Shown here one piece after another: positions 15,516-23,691 of a DNA stretch of 64,000 nucleotides. The translations under genes were made by a program, and so were the position numbers. Origin of the DNA: Anaerolineales bacterium (GTDB taxonomy: Bacteria > Chloroflexota > Anaerolineae > Anaerolineales > Villigracilaceae); NCBI GenBank assembly GCA_015075725.1, contig JABTTV010000001.1, positions 1,488,001 to 1,552,000 of the forward strand, in the 5' to 3' direction. Position 1 is the first letter of the stretch. Every line of letters begins with the position of its first letter. The notes under the pieces are model-generated. The model was not told where the DNA came from. It searched no databases and was given only the letters and a program-made list of their open reading frames with translations.

Positions 15516-17297
15516 ATGCCAATTCGATTGCTTTCATCCGAAGTCTCGTCGCAGATCGCCGCTGGTGAAGTGGTGGAGAGGCCCGCTTCTGTGGTCAAAG
15601 AACTTACGGAAAATGCATTGGATGCAGGCGCGACCAATATTTCCATTTCGATAATGGATGCGGGGCGGACTCTGGTCGAGGTGGCGGATGACGGCACTGG
15701 AATACCAGCGGATGAATTGGCTTTAGCCGCCTCGCGTCATGCGACCTCGAAACTGGTCCAATCCGGGGACTTGTTCCACATCCGGACCCTTGGCTTCCGG
15801 GGCGAAGCCCTGGCTTCGATAGGCTCGGTCTCGCACATGACGATCACGTCGCGGGTGGAATCCGCCAAAGAAGGTGCGCGTTTGAAGGTGGAGGGAGGCG
15901 TGTCGGGAAAGGTCGAAAAGGTGGGCGCGCCGAAAGGGACCGTGGCGCGCGTGGAGAATCTTTTTTACAACGTGCCTGCTCGTTTGAAATTCCTGAAGAC
16001 CGATGTGACCGAACGCCGCGCGATCGATTCTTTGGTGACGCGTTATACCCTGGCGTATCCGACTGTCCGCTTCAGAGTGATGGATGGAAAGCAAACCACA
16101 TTGCAAACGGCGGGAGATGGCGACAGGCGGGCGATCCTAGCAGCTTTGTATGGCGTGGACGTCGCCAAACAAATGCTGGAGGTGATGGCTGGCGAAGAGG
16201 GTATGACGCTCACAGGTTTTATAAGCCCCGTTTCGTTGACCCGTTCGAATCGCAAGGAGATCACTTTCTTCATCAACGGACGCTGGGTGCAGGAGGTTTC
16301 GCTCAACTCAGCCCTGCTGCAGGCCTATCACACGCTATTGATGGTGGGACGGTATCCGCTCACGGCTTTGTTCCTTGATATGGCTCCCGAAGAGGTGGAT
16401 GTGAACGTCCACCCGACGAAAGCGGAGGTGAGATTCCGCGCACAGGACAAGGTTTTTAGTTTTGTTCAGCGTTCGGTGAGAAAAGCTTTGCTGGCATATA
16501 CCCCCGTCCCGGCTGTTTCACCGCAGTTGTGGGGATCAAGGTCGCGGACGGATGAACTTCCAAGAAGAGAAGTGGGAATCGATTGGAGTATTGGGCATGA
16601 TGAAGAGTTGAAAGTGGAAAGTGGCGTGTTGACGAGTATGGAGTCGGCGAGTGACGGGTCTCCAGTCTCCAATCTCCGATCTCCCAATTCTCAATCTGCT
16701 TTCTCCACCGGCGTTCCCTTGCTCCGTCTCATCGGTCAGATCGGCGCGACGTATCTTGTGGCGGAGGGACCCGATGGACTGTATCTCGTCGATCAACATG
16801 CGGCGCATGAACGGGTCTTGTTCGAGAAATTGATGGCCCAGCATGAAAATAAAAGCATTCCAGCGCAATCGTTGTTAACTCCGGAGATCGTGACCCTGCC
16901 GCCGCAGTCATCGAAGGCATTGGTCGAGCAGTTGGTTTTCCTGAATCATTTTGGATTCGAGGTGGAGGAGTTTGGGACGAATACATTTCAGGTGCGCGCG
17001 ATGCCGGTATTATTCGCTGGCGGCAGCCCGGCTTCGGCGCTCAAGGCTCTGGTGGAGGACTTCGAGGAGGACGAGAATCCGCTTGCGGCGGAGGTGGAGG
17101 CGCGGCTTGCGGCGAGGGTCTGCAAACGGCTGGCGGTCAAAGCCGGGCAGGCGCTCACCTCCGAAGAGCAAAGGAGTCTGTTGAACGACCTGGAGGCATG
17201 CCAATCCCCGCGGACATGTCCGCATGGCAGGCCCACGATGATCCATCTCAGCGTGGATATGCTGGAGCGTCAGTTCGGGCGCAAAGGCGCAAGATAG
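15516..17297 (+). CDS. mutL: DNA mismatch repair protein MutL, endonuclease type
   Basis: 593 residues. The GHKL ATPase domain is complete: ENALDAGAT (motif I), DDGTGI (II), GFRGEALASI (III) and VNVHPTKAEVRF. The C-terminal domain has the endonuclease metal site DQHAAHERVLFE (from D426), VCKRLAVKAG and CPHGRP (C568). MutL of this type nicks the new strand itself, as expected in a bacterium without MutH. The linker between domains (residues ~365-395) is encoded by interspersed repeat phrases. The start lies beside the shared promoter with no ribosome site. Confidence 0.97.
   Translation: MPIRLLSSEVSSQIAAGEVVERPASVVKELTENALDAGATNISISIMDAGRTLVEVADDGTGIPADELALAASRHATSKLVQSGDLFHIRTLGFRGEALASIGSVSHMTITSRVESAKEGARLKVEGGVSGKVEKVGAPKGTVARVENLFYNVPARLKFLKTDVTERRAIDSLVTRYTLAYPTVRFRVMDGKQTTLQTAGDGDRRAILAALYGVDVAKQMLEVMAGEEGMTLTGFISPVSLTRSNRKEITFFINGRWVQEVSLNSALLQAYHTLLMVGRYPLTALFLDMAPEEVDVNVHPTKAEVRFRAQDKVFSFVQRSVRKALLAYTPVPAVSPQLWGSRSRTDELPRREVGIDWSIGHDEELKVESGVLTSMESASDGSPVSNLRSPNSQSAFSTGVPLLRLIGQIGATYLVAEGPDGLYLVDQHAAHERVLFEKLMAQHENKSIPAQSLLTPEIVTLPPQSSKALVEQLVFLNHFGFEVEEFGTNTFQVRAMPVLFAGGSPASALKALVEDFEEDENPLAAEVEARLAARVCKRLAVKAGQALTSEEQRSLLNDLEACQSPRTCPHGRPTMIHLSVDMLERQFGRKGAR
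16608..16698. repeat. Phrase-like repeats in frame in the mutL linker
   Basis: Contains TTGAAAGTGGAAAGTGG (16608-16624) and a run of TCTCCAGTCTCCAATCTCCG-like units up to 16698. Similar GGAAAGTGG phrases occur in hom and in two large membrane-protein genes of this window. They encode a Ser/Asn/Pro-rich stretch in the flexible linker, where insertions are tolerated. Confidence 0.75.
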
Positions 17298-17377
17298 CCA
17301 TCAAATTGCAAGGTGCCGGGGTTGCTAATTTTGTAAGGTTGAATTATTTTTTCAAGCGGATACGCTACAATTATCTC

Positions 17378-18343
17378 ATGAAGAATCTAACTGACCTATC
17401 CAAACGCGATCTCAAAATACTGTTCGATCACATCCAGGCCGCCATCGCGCTCGTGGATCGGGAAGGGGAGTTGATCTCATGGAATTCCGCGTTCGAGGCG
17501 GGTAAAAGCCAGTTTCCAAAAGCAAACAATCTAAAGGAATTATTCCTGCAAAAGGATGCGGGCGTGATCCGCTCAAAACTTGCGGAGGGGATCAAGGATC
17601 ACTGGGCGGGCGAGTTTGCGGTCACCGAAACGGATGCGGCTGTGCTTTGCGATTTCTGGCTGGTGCCGATTGACGACAAGCATATGCTCTTCATTGCCGA
17701 ACGCATCGAGTCGGAGGCGGACGCCGAGGACATGGTGGAAAAATTGCGCAAACAGGTGAGGCTCTTCCAGGTGGAAAGCGAATATTCGAAGAAACTGGCG
17801 CGCAACAAGCAGATCGAAATGGAGGCGGTCATTGCCCAGGCTGAGGAAGTGGCGCATGTGGATCCACTGACCTTCCTTCCGAACCGCCGCACCATCATAA
17901 AGGACATGCAGAACGAAGTCATGCGGGCGGAGCGTTACCGCACCTTGTTTTCCATATCGGTCGTGGACATCGACAACTTCAAGCTGATCAACGACACGTA
18001 CGGCCATCCGGTCGGTGACGAGGTCCTGCGGCATGTGGCGATCCACCTGCGGGATGGAATCCGCCACCCGGATGTGGTTGGTCGATACGGCGGCGAGGAG
18101 TTCATCATCCTCCTGCCCAATTCAGACCGGAACGCCGCCGTCGAGCAAGCCGCGCGCCTTTGCCGGGAACTCCGCGATAAAAAATTGTTTGTGAAGGAAC
18201 TCGAATTGCAGGTGACCATCAGCATCGGCATCGCGGAATTCCGCATCGGCGAGGATTCGTGGCACAGCCTGCTCAAGCGGGCGGATAATGCCATGTTCGA
18301 AGCCAAGAACCTCGGCCGCGACCGCTGGGTCGTGGGGGATTGA
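17378..18343 (+). CDS. Diguanylate cyclase (PAS-like sensor plus GGDEF)
   Basis: 321 residues. An N-terminal PAS-like domain (IQAAIALVDREGELISWNSAF) is followed by a coiled stretch (VEKLRKQVRLFQVESEYSKK) and a GGDEF domain with DPLTFLPNRR, DIDNFKLINDTYGHPVGD and the active GGEEF at residues 238-242. The inhibitory I-site RHPD (229-232) lies five residues before it, so product inhibition by c-di-GMP is expected. No membrane segment is seen, so it is a soluble cytoplasmic enzyme. TACAAT at 17366-17371 is six bases before ATG, suggesting a leaderless message; the frame continues upstream into mutL but that is not used. Confidence 0.94.
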   Translation: MKNLTDLSKRDLKILFDHIQAAIALVDREGELISWNSAFEAGKSQFPKANNLKELFLQKDAGVIRSKLAEGIKDHWAGEFAVTETDAAVLCDFWLVPIDDKHMLFIAERIESEADAEDMVEKLRKQVRLFQVESEYSKKLARNKQIEMEAVIAQAEEVAHVDPLTFLPNRRTIIKDMQNEVMRAERYRTLFSISVVDIDNFKLINDTYGHPVGDEVLRHVAIHLRDGIRHPDVVGRYGGEEFIILLPNSDRNAAVEQAARLCRELRDKKLFVKELELQVTISIGIAEFRIGEDSWHSLLKRADNAMFEAKNLGRDRWVVGD

Positions 18344-18388
18344 TCCAACGCCTGCTGTTTGAATTTTCCGAACTAAATCCCCCAGGGA

Positions 18389-19435
18389 TTATTGAACGGC
18401 GTCTTCACAAATGCTCACAAAATCTGCAAAAAGGCCGTATGCGGTTTCTTCAGGCCCGCCCGTCATGCCGGGTTTTTCTGAGAGAGATATCGAATAATCG
18501 AGAATAACATCCGTCCGAAACGTCACACCGGTGCTTGAGTTCATCATGCCGTACAGCGACGAGGACGAATCGACCAATTGTGGCGAAACACCGGCGACGA
18601 TTCTCCCATCCCTTTTTTCTGCGGAACAAATAAGCTTATAACGTTTCCCTTCAGCCTTTGCCTTCTCGATCATCCCGGACGTGATGCCGCGAATGCCGGT
18701 GGGATTCACCTGCTGGGGCGTCATCGGCGCATCCCATAACACGGTCACCAGTGCCGCAACTTTGATCGCCGCATCCCAGCCGTCCACATCATTGGTGGGG
18801 TCGGTTTCAGCCAGTCCGATCTTGTGCGCGTACGCGAGCGCTTGTTCGTAGGTCTCGCCGTTTTCCATTCTGGATAAGATGACGTTCGTCGTGGCGTTGA
18901 GGATGCCTTTGAATGATTCCAATTCTGCGAGCGGGAACGCCTCGCGCATGACCGAGAAGACGGGTGCACCTCCCAGAACCGCAGATTCAAACCGGAACTT
19001 TTTTCCCTTCGATTCCGCCAACGCAGTCAATTCACGATAACCATGCACCACCGGGCCCTTGTTCGCGGTGATGGCGTGCATCCCCAGGTTCAGCGCCAGG
19101 CGGATGTGATCCAGCGCGGGCTGACCGGTCTGTGTGTTAACGGGCGAGTTTTCGAACATGACGTTTGCGGATGATTTCTGAATAACAGCAATGGAATCTT
19201 CGACCTGGAAAGTGGAAAGTGGGGAAATGGACTTTCCGCTTTCCACTTTATGCAATGCTTGTTGAGCATCGAGCCCGGTTGGGTTCACCGCAAAGCCATG
19301 GCTCCCGGTTGCGATGCTCGTGATCGAATATGTGACATCATATTTTGATTTCAGCAAATCACGTTTTCGTTCCAACAACCGGACGAGCGACCGGGCAACA
19401 TTGCCGAAACCGATAAAACAGAGGTTGTAGTGCAT
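18389..19435 (-). CDS. hom: Homoserine dehydrogenase, short form without ACT domain
   Basis: 348 residues. The NAD(P) site is IGFGNVARSLVRLL at the N-terminus, and the catalytic part has ANKGPVVHGYREL, LGGAPVFSVMREAF, LNATTNVILSRME, LAETDPTNDVDGWDAAIK and the lysine of this last motif. It reduces aspartate semialdehyde to homoserine for Thr and Met synthesis. The regulatory ACT domain of longer enzymes is absent. Residues ~90-100 (SGKSISPLSTFQ) come from a GGAAAGTGG-type repeat in frame (19205-19249). GGAGAA stands before the ATG. Confidence 0.93.
   Translation of the reverse strand: MHYNLCFIGFGNVARSLVRLLERKRDLLKSKYDVTYSITSIATGSHGFAVNPTGLDAQQALHKVESGKSISPLSTFQVEDSIAVIQKSSANVMFENSPVNTQTGQPALDHIRLALNLGMHAITANKGPVVHGYRELTALAESKGKKFRFESAVLGGAPVFSVMREAFPLAELESFKGILNATTNVILSRMENGETYEQALAYAHKIGLAETDPTNDVDGWDAAIKVAALVTVLWDAPMTPQQVNPTGIRGITSGMIEKAKAEGKRYKLICSAEKRDGRIVAGVSPQLVDSSSSLYGMMNSSTGVTFRTDVILDYSISLSEKPGMTGGPEETAYGLFADFVSICEDAVQ
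19205..19249. repeat. GGAAAGTGG-type repeat in frame in hom
   Basis: GTGGAAAGTGG followed by CTTTCCGCTTTCCAC forms an imperfect inverted repeat. It is translated within the nucleotide-binding half of homoserine dehydrogenase as a Ser-rich loop. The same phrase occurs in mutL (16608) and in the genes at 38548 and 40112. Confidence 0.7.
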
Positions 19436-19454
19436 GGAAATAGGTTCTCCTGTG

Positions 19455-19506
19455 TCAGGTATCAGGTGTCAGGCACGTGACACTTAGAACCTGATACCTG
19501 ACACTT
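19455..19506. repeat. Inverted TCAGGTATCAGGT repeat, solo hairpin
   Basis: TGTCAGGTATCAGGTGTCAGG and, after a short spacer, AACCTGATACCTGACA form a hairpin between the lipoprotein-side genes and hom. The same arms flank the four-helix-bundle gene at 63223-63585. Here nothing lies between the arms. It may act as a terminator for the upstream minus-strand gene, whose stop lies at its edge. Confidence 0.7.
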
Positions 19507-20212
19507 ATATCGGCGGATATGGATACATCCTGCGTCCCTGCGCGGGGCGGGGGAAAACCTTCGTTTTACATAATTCATCCGCGCGGCGAATGAGGGCGCG
19601 GATCTCCTTCGGGCTGAGATAAGACTCGAGTACACCGGACCAGCTTTGGGTGGAGGAAAGAGGCGTGAGCAATTCGTCGGGGATGGGCTGACCGGCAAAG
19701 TCCCATAGTACAGTGCGGAGTTTTGGCTCCTCGTGAAAACAGATCCCGTGATCGATGGCGTAAAGGTGCCGGGTTTCCTCTTCAAAGAAAACATGACTGC
19801 CTTTGCGGTCGGCGTTGTTGGCAAGGAGATCGAAGAGCACAACAGGGCGGAGTTTGTGCTTGTCTTCGGGCGTAAAGTTGAAGTAATGGTATTCGATGTC
19901 GTAGTCGAGATATTGCTGGAGCGAGCCGGGACCGTGCGGACCGTCATCGCGATAGACCGTGAAGGGCACGATATGAAAACCGAGCGCTTCGCTCAATTCG
20001 TACGCGGCTACCTCGCGCAGGGCGAGCGTGTTATCGGGAAAATCCCAAAGAGGTTGTTCGCCTTTGCTTGGCTTGTACACAGCCTTGATGATTTCACCTT
20101 CGTGATGCACGTCGACGAGAAAAGTGTAGTTCGAACCGAGCATGAACTGACCACGAAGTTCGTAGTCGCCGTGTTGAAGGACTCGTTGAAGTTGACGGGC
20201 ATCGGAAGTCAC
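19505..20212 (-). CDS. SCO1664-family protein (kinase-like fold suggested)
   Basis: 235 residues. VYKPSKGEQPLWDFP, LALREVAAYELSEALGFHIVP and DDGPHGPGSLQQYL are the hallmark segments of the SCO1664 family of Actinobacteria and Chloroflexi; VLFDLLANNADRKGSH and AIDHGICFH resemble the catalytic and metal loops of HipA/PI3-4-kinase-like folds (N-x-D-R-K and the D of IDHG). Function is unknown. The start is GTG 20212, six bases after a TAAAAT box, so probably leaderless. Family members usually sit near DUF3090 genes; here the DUF3090 gene is ~6 kb away across the lipoprotein array. Confidence 0.82.
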   Translation of the reverse strand: MTSDARQLQRVLQHGDYELRGQFMLGSNYTFLVDVHHEGEIIKAVYKPSKGEQPLWDFPDNTLALREVAAYELSEALGFHIVPFTVYRDDGPHGPGSLQQYLDYDIEYHYFNFTPEDKHKLRPVVLFDLLANNADRKGSHVFFEEETRHLYAIDHGICFHEEPKLRTVLWDFAGQPIPDELLTPLSSTQSWSGVLESYLSPKEIRALIRRADELCKTKVFPRPAQGRRMYPYPPI

Positions 20213-20216
20213 CCGA

Positions 20217-20242
20217 TGATTTTACTTCATGATTTTACTTCA
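20217..20242. repeat. Tandem 13-base repeat carrying a -10 box
   Basis: TGATTTTACTTCA occurs twice in direct succession (20217-20229, 20230-20242). On the minus strand each copy has a TAAAAT; the nearer one is six bases from the SCO1664-like GTG start. The repeat also spans the stop codon of the upstream lipoprotein gene. Confidence 0.7.
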
Positions 20243-21077
20243 ACACCGTCAACCCGAGACCCAGCTTGATCAACTCATCGGTAATCACCCGACTCCCCGA
20301 CTCCGTGTAATGACCGAGTCCGTCCAACCATTCCGCCGGGGGTTTTGAGTCTTGAAAGTAAGGGTCGGGCAGGGCGCGCACCGTGATGATGCCGCGAGCG
20401 CGCCCCTCGTCCACGACAAATTTCTGAAGATCATGGTAGTAAGTTTTCATCACCACTGCTGTTTCCGGCTTTACCAACGGGGTCGTCGCGCCGGGTAACG
20501 TAAAGTGGTAATAGTGATCGTCGGTGATGAACACGCGCAACAGAACCGGCGACCCCGCGCGCAATTCCGCCAGCAAATCCATAATTTCGGCGTAGTTTTC
20601 CTTTTCTTTCTGCAAAGCTTCGCGCAGGCAATCCTGGTTGTCATCGCCGCCGCAAATTTTGCCTGCATATCTCGACTCGGGGGCGTTGAGAAATTCGATG
20701 TTAAAGTCGAAAGTGATTATCTCGGCCTTCCGAACCAACCCGCGCAATTCCTCGTTTGTGAGCATGTTTTCGAGAATCTCATACGGCTCCCACCTCTCCT
20801 GCTCGTGGATGACGACTTCAACCCCCTTTTCCTGCTCGACGTATGCGGCGAATTGTTCAGGGATATCGCTCGTTTCAGCGCGCGACATCACGCCCATGAC
20901 GAGGTAATCCCAGGTCTCGGGCCTGGCGCAGGCAGGAAGGGTCAATAACAAGGCGAACAGAACGATCCAGCGAAATGATTGTTTCAAGGTTGCTCCCTGC
21001 GCCGTCCCCGGCGCATGGGTTCTGCGCAACACGCCGCCGGGGACGGCGGCTTTGAGCGTTAGAAGCGATTGTTTCAT
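20235..21077 (-). CDS. SGNH-like lipoprotein A with disrupted signal peptide region
   Basis: 280 residues from ATG 21077 (ribosome site AAGGAGA), or 250 residues from TTG 20987 (GGGAG upstream). The shorter form begins MKQSFRWIVLFALLLTLPAC, a classic lipoprotein signal with lipobox LPAC; the longer form adds 30 residues encoded by a hairpin-bearing insert. The mature part has the array's shared ENM motif, CGGDDNQDCLRE cysteine pair, and DGLGHYTESGSR, the D-x-x-H block of SGNH/GDSL hydrolases. The Ser block (GDS) is not clear: VMGVMSRAETSDIP. Predicted extracytoplasmic esterase-like or inactive relative. Last gene of a four-member paralog array. Confidence 0.75.
   Translation of the reverse strand: MKQSLLTLKAAVPGGVLRRTHAPGTAQGATLKQSFRWIVLFALLLTLPACARPETWDYLVMGVMSRAETSDIPEQFAAYVEQEKGVEVVIHEQERWEPYEILENMLTNEELRGLVRKAEIITFDFNIEFLNAPESRYAGKICGGDDNQDCLREALQKEKENYAEIMDLLAELRAGSPVLLRVFITDDHYYHFTLPGATTPLVKPETAVVMKTYYHDLQKFVVDEGRARGIITVRALPDPYFQDSKPPAEWLDGLGHYTESGSRVITDELIKLGLGLTVLK
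20977..21076. repeat. 90-bp insertion with 10-bp direct repeats and internal palindrome
   Basis: GATTGTTTCA occurs at 20977-20986 and 21067-21076. Between them lies GC-rich sequence with the inverted pair GCCGTCCCCGGCG (21001-21013) and CGCCGGGGACGGC. The layout resembles a small element inserted with a target duplication, right at the start codon of lipoprotein A. Confidence 0.65.
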
Positions 21078-21100
21078 GGCAAATCTCCTTTTTGTCATTC

Positions 21101-21135
21101 AAAGTTACAGTCACCTGCGAGGTGACTGTAACTTT
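21101..21135. terminator. Perfect hairpin after lipoprotein B
   Basis: AAAGTTACAGTCACCT (21101-21116), loop GCG, AGGTGACTGTAACTTT (21120-21135): sixteen perfect pairs. It begins at the stop codon of lipoprotein B on the minus strand and could terminate or stabilise its message. It lacks a long T-run and may belong to an interspersed palindrome family. Confidence 0.65.
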
Positions 21136-21904
21136 ATTGCGAAATGGATCCGCAATCCGCATTTGCTTCTGTCAACTCCGGGATTCCCGGCTGGGACGGC
21201 TCAAGCCCCGGGCTGAGGATCAACTCAACGGCGGCGCGACTGCCTTCCTCCGAGAATTGATGTGAGCCGTCTGTTTTGAAAAATTCAGGCGGCAGTTCTT
21301 CGTATGTTTTCGAAAATACAGTAACGATTTGAACTCCCGGTGTGGTTGCCTGAAATTCCTGGAACCTGGTGAAATACGAGGCCATGACGGAAACCTGTTC
21401 GCGCGTCGCGTCGCCGCCATAAGAGACATGGAAGACCCAATCGCTCCACAGGACCACCTGAAAAACGACCGGCTGGCTGGCGCGCAACTCCGCGAAGGAA
21501 TCCATGATGCCCTTCCATTCGCACTTGGTTTTCACCAGGGTTTCGCGCAGGCAATCCTGATTATCCTTCCCACCGCATGAGTCAAGTGTATAACGGAGTT
21601 CCGCCGAATTGCTCCAATTGGGGCTGACGTTCAGGAGAATGATGTCCGCATCAGCAACCGCCTCCCTCAATTCCGGGTTGACGCGCATATTCTCGAGAAA
21701 CCCATCCGGCTTCTCGTTGACCCTGATCCACGTAAAGGTGTTTGCCTCCACTCCCATCCGCTCTTCGATGGCGGCTTCGTACAATTGCGGGATGTTGTTT
21801 CCGGCAAATCCGCCGCCGATGATGACGAGATTGATTTTCCCGCTCATGCAGGATGAAGGGACAAGCAGAACAAAAAGGAGCGCGGCGCGAAGGAAATATT
21901 TCAT
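21134..21904 (-). CDS. SGNH-like lipoprotein B
   Basis: 256 residues. Signal MKYFLRAALLFVLLVPSSC with cysteine at the lipobox. The mature protein begins LVIIGGGFAGNNIPQLYEAA, corresponding to strand 1 and block I of SGNH hydrolases but with GGGFAGNN where GDSxxxG would be expected. ADADIILLNVSPNW, the CGGKDNQDCLRE cysteine pair and DGSHQFSEEGSRAAVEL (block V, D-x-x-H) follow. The histidine block is intact while the nucleophile is uncertain, so enzymatic activity is open. Paralog of A, C and D; closest to C. Probably attached to the outer face of the cell membrane. Confidence 0.78.
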   Translation of the reverse strand: MKYFLRAALLFVLLVPSSCMSGKINLVIIGGGFAGNNIPQLYEAAIEERMGVEANTFTWIRVNEKPDGFLENMRVNPELREAVADADIILLNVSPNWSNSAELRYTLDSCGGKDNQDCLRETLVKTKCEWKGIMDSFAELRASQPVVFQVVLWSDWVFHVSYGGDATREQVSVMASYFTRFQEFQATTPGVQIVTVFSKTYEELPPEFFKTDGSHQFSEEGSRAAVELILSPGLEPSQPGIPELTEANADCGSISQ

Positions 21905-21941
21905 GACAAGATGATTTGCATAAGAGAGAGTTTCAGTTTAC

Positions 21942-21983
21942 AGACCTGACAGGTTTCACGGTCTGCGGAAACCTGTCAGGTCT
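21942..21983. repeat. Palindrome AGACCTGACAGGTTTC
   Basis: AGACCTGACAGGTTTC (21942-21957) and GAAACCTGTCAGGTCT (21968-21983) form sixteen perfect pairs; TTTTT follows on the plus strand. It lies between lipoprotein genes B and C. The ACCTGACAGG/CCTGTCAGGT phrase is a common interspersed palindrome in related genomes as I recall. Confidence 0.7.
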
Positions 21984-22004
21984 TTTTCATATAAGAAATT
22001 GTCT

Positions 22005-23075
22005 CTATGGTTTCAAGATCAGCGGCACAGCCAGCGCGCCAACTCCATCCTGTCCGCAGACGACATAATTCTCGCCCCCATCGTTCAACGTGACTTCATA
22101 GAAGTCGCTGGCATTCAAGCCCGGAGCGAGGTGGGTGACGAAATCTTTCACAAAGGGCGGCAACCCGTCGCCCTTGAAATCCAATACATCCTGCGCGTCG
22201 TTTCCCTCTTCCAGGGTAAAGATGATGACCGCATTGTCGCCGTCTGTCGGGTTTTCGACGCGAATATAGATGGGGTTGGGTATATCCCCTTCCAGCGGCG
22301 TGACCGTGCATCCCGTTTGGTTGAATGTCACGGTCAGGTCGGCGAGTCCTTCGATTCCCGCTGATTCATAGCCCAAGCCTCGGAGAATATCCACTGCGGC
22401 GGCGCTTCCCGTCTCGGAGAAATGTAGCCCGTCTTCCTGAAAGTATCCCATCGAAAGCAATTCTTCATGCTTCTGTGGAAAGACCAACGCGGTTTTGACG
22501 CCCGGTGTCGAGGCTTGCAGGTCCTGGTATTCGTGAAAGTACGGGGCAAGGATGGCGATTTCTTCCGTCGTTATCTTATCGCCGTAATACGCGGGATAGA
22601 CCCAATCTCCCCAAATGAGGACACGCAAAACGACCGGCTGTCCATTGCGCAGTTCCGCAATTGTATTGAAGATGCCGATCCAATCACGCATTGCCTTGGC
22701 GGTCGTTTTGCGCAGGCAATCAAGGTTGTCAGCGCCGCCGCACAAATCATTGAAGAACATGTTTTCCGCGGCGTCCCCCCAACTGGGGGAAAATGCCACG
22801 AGGATCACATCCGCATTCTTGACCGCCCTCCGCAATTCGGTCTCGGTTCGCAGATTCTCCAGGTACGTCGGCGGGTGAGCGGCGGGTTTCATCCAAGGAA
22901 AGGTATTGACCTTCGCGTCCATATCTTCAGCGACGGCGGCTTCGTAGAGTTGTGGAATCGTATTCGACCCAAAGGCGTTCCCGATCACGACCAACTCAAC
23001 GGTCTCGCGCGGGGCACAGGCGGAGACACCCGCAATCAGCGCGGTTAATAAAATGATGCGAAACAGGGGTCTCAT
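22005..23075 (-). CDS. SGNH-like lipoprotein C with extra C-terminal domain
   Basis: 356 residues. Signal peptide MRPLFRIILLTALIAGVSAC with lipobox VSAC, GGAGAA ribosome site. The SGNH-like part (residues ~20-235) starts LVVIGNAFGSNTIPQLYEAAV and has ADVILVAFSPSWG, CGGADNLDCLRK and EDGLHFSETGSAAAVD. Unlike its paralogs it continues for ~110 residues with a separate beta-rich segment (VTPLEGDIPNPIYIRVEN, TNDGGENYVVC-type strands), perhaps a binding or anchoring domain. Function unknown. Separated from the NTF2-like genes upstream by a 164-base repeat region. Confidence 0.77.
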   Translation of the reverse strand: MRPLFRIILLTALIAGVSACAPRETVELVVIGNAFGSNTIPQLYEAAVAEDMDAKVNTFPWMKPAAHPPTYLENLRTETELRRAVKNADVILVAFSPSWGDAAENMFFNDLCGGADNLDCLRKTTAKAMRDWIGIFNTIAELRNGQPVVLRVLIWGDWVYPAYYGDKITTEEIAILAPYFHEYQDLQASTPGVKTALVFPQKHEELLSMGYFQEDGLHFSETGSAAAVDILRGLGYESAGIEGLADLTVTFNQTGCTVTPLEGDIPNPIYIRVENPTDGDNAVIIFTLEEGNDAQDVLDFKGDGLPPFVKDFVTHLAPGLNASDFYEVTLNDGGENYVVCGQDGVGALAVPLILKP

Positions 23076-23100
23076 GTGGTTCTCCTTAAATTATTCGCCC

Positions 23101-23224
23101 AGAGCGGAGTGGCGCCGAAAGCGCCACGTAGTCGAAGGGCGGGTCCACTGTTAAACAGCAGGTAAACCTGAAACCCGTCCTTCGTCTCCCGCTTCGCTTT
23201 CGCTCAGCGTCCGCTCAGGACGGC
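23101..23224. repeat. Repeat region with hairpins between lipoprotein C and NTF2-like gene
   Basis: GTGGCGC/GCGCCAC (23109-23115, 23121-23127) is a perfect hairpin; beside it GTCGAAGGGCGGGT and ACCCGTCCTTCG form a longer imperfect inverted pair, and CTTTCGCTCAGCGTCCGCTCAGG matches the CGCTCAGG phrase family. No gene is seen in 23076-23239. Confidence 0.6.
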
Positions 23225-23239
23225 GATACTACCGAATAC

Positions 23240-23662
23240 TTATGGCCCGAATTTGCCGACATACTTGTCGCTCACGATCAAGCCGTTTTCGATTACCACT
23301 TCATACTTCTCGCCGCCGAAGACCTTGCCATCGCTCCTTCCCAACAGCGCGCACTCATACGAGACGGTGTTGCCGCTAACCTTGTAATTCCGGCAATCCA
23401 TTGTGAATTCGTCTATGGCGCTCTCGAAGAGGGAACGAATTTTCTCCTTGCCAGCGAATGTCCCAAGCAGGTTGACCACCACCGCGTCGTCCGCATAGTG
23501 GGACAGCGCCGCCTCGAGGTCTTCCGCATTCCAGTCCGCTACAGACGCCTTGACCACGGCGATTTCCGGGGAGTCGGCTTCTGCCGCGCTCCCGCCGCCT
23601 CCGCAAGCCGCGAGGCTCAAAGATAAGACAAGTAAACCGAGGATTTGAATCAGGGATTTCAT
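23240..23662 (-). CDS. NTF2/SnoaL-like lipoprotein 1
   Basis: 140 residues. Signal MKSLIQILGLLVLSLSLAAC followed by CGGGGSAAEADS, then a single NTF2-like cone fold: VVKASVADWNAEDLEAALSHYADDAVVVNLLGTFAGKEKIRSLFE is the standard helix-strand start of SnoaL/ketosteroid-isomerase-like proteins. It is a close paralog of the next gene (23692-24108). Such domains bind small molecules or act as isomerases; no catalytic set is assignable. It lies within the SGNH lipoprotein array and is likely co-expressed. Confidence 0.8.
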   Translation of the reverse strand: MKSLIQILGLLVLSLSLAACGGGGSAAEADSPEIAVVKASVADWNAEDLEAALSHYADDAVVVNLLGTFAGKEKIRSLFESAIDEFTMDCRNYKVSGNTVSYECALLGRSDGKVFGGEKYEVVIENGLIVSDKYVGKFGP

Positions 23663-23691
23663 GGGATTCTCCTTTATTATTTACTGCCGCT

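Noticed and set aside
23109..23127. Riboswitch or sRNA in the hairpin region before lipoprotein C
   Set aside because: Only short perfect hairpins of a dispersed type are seen; no known aptamer core is recognisable.
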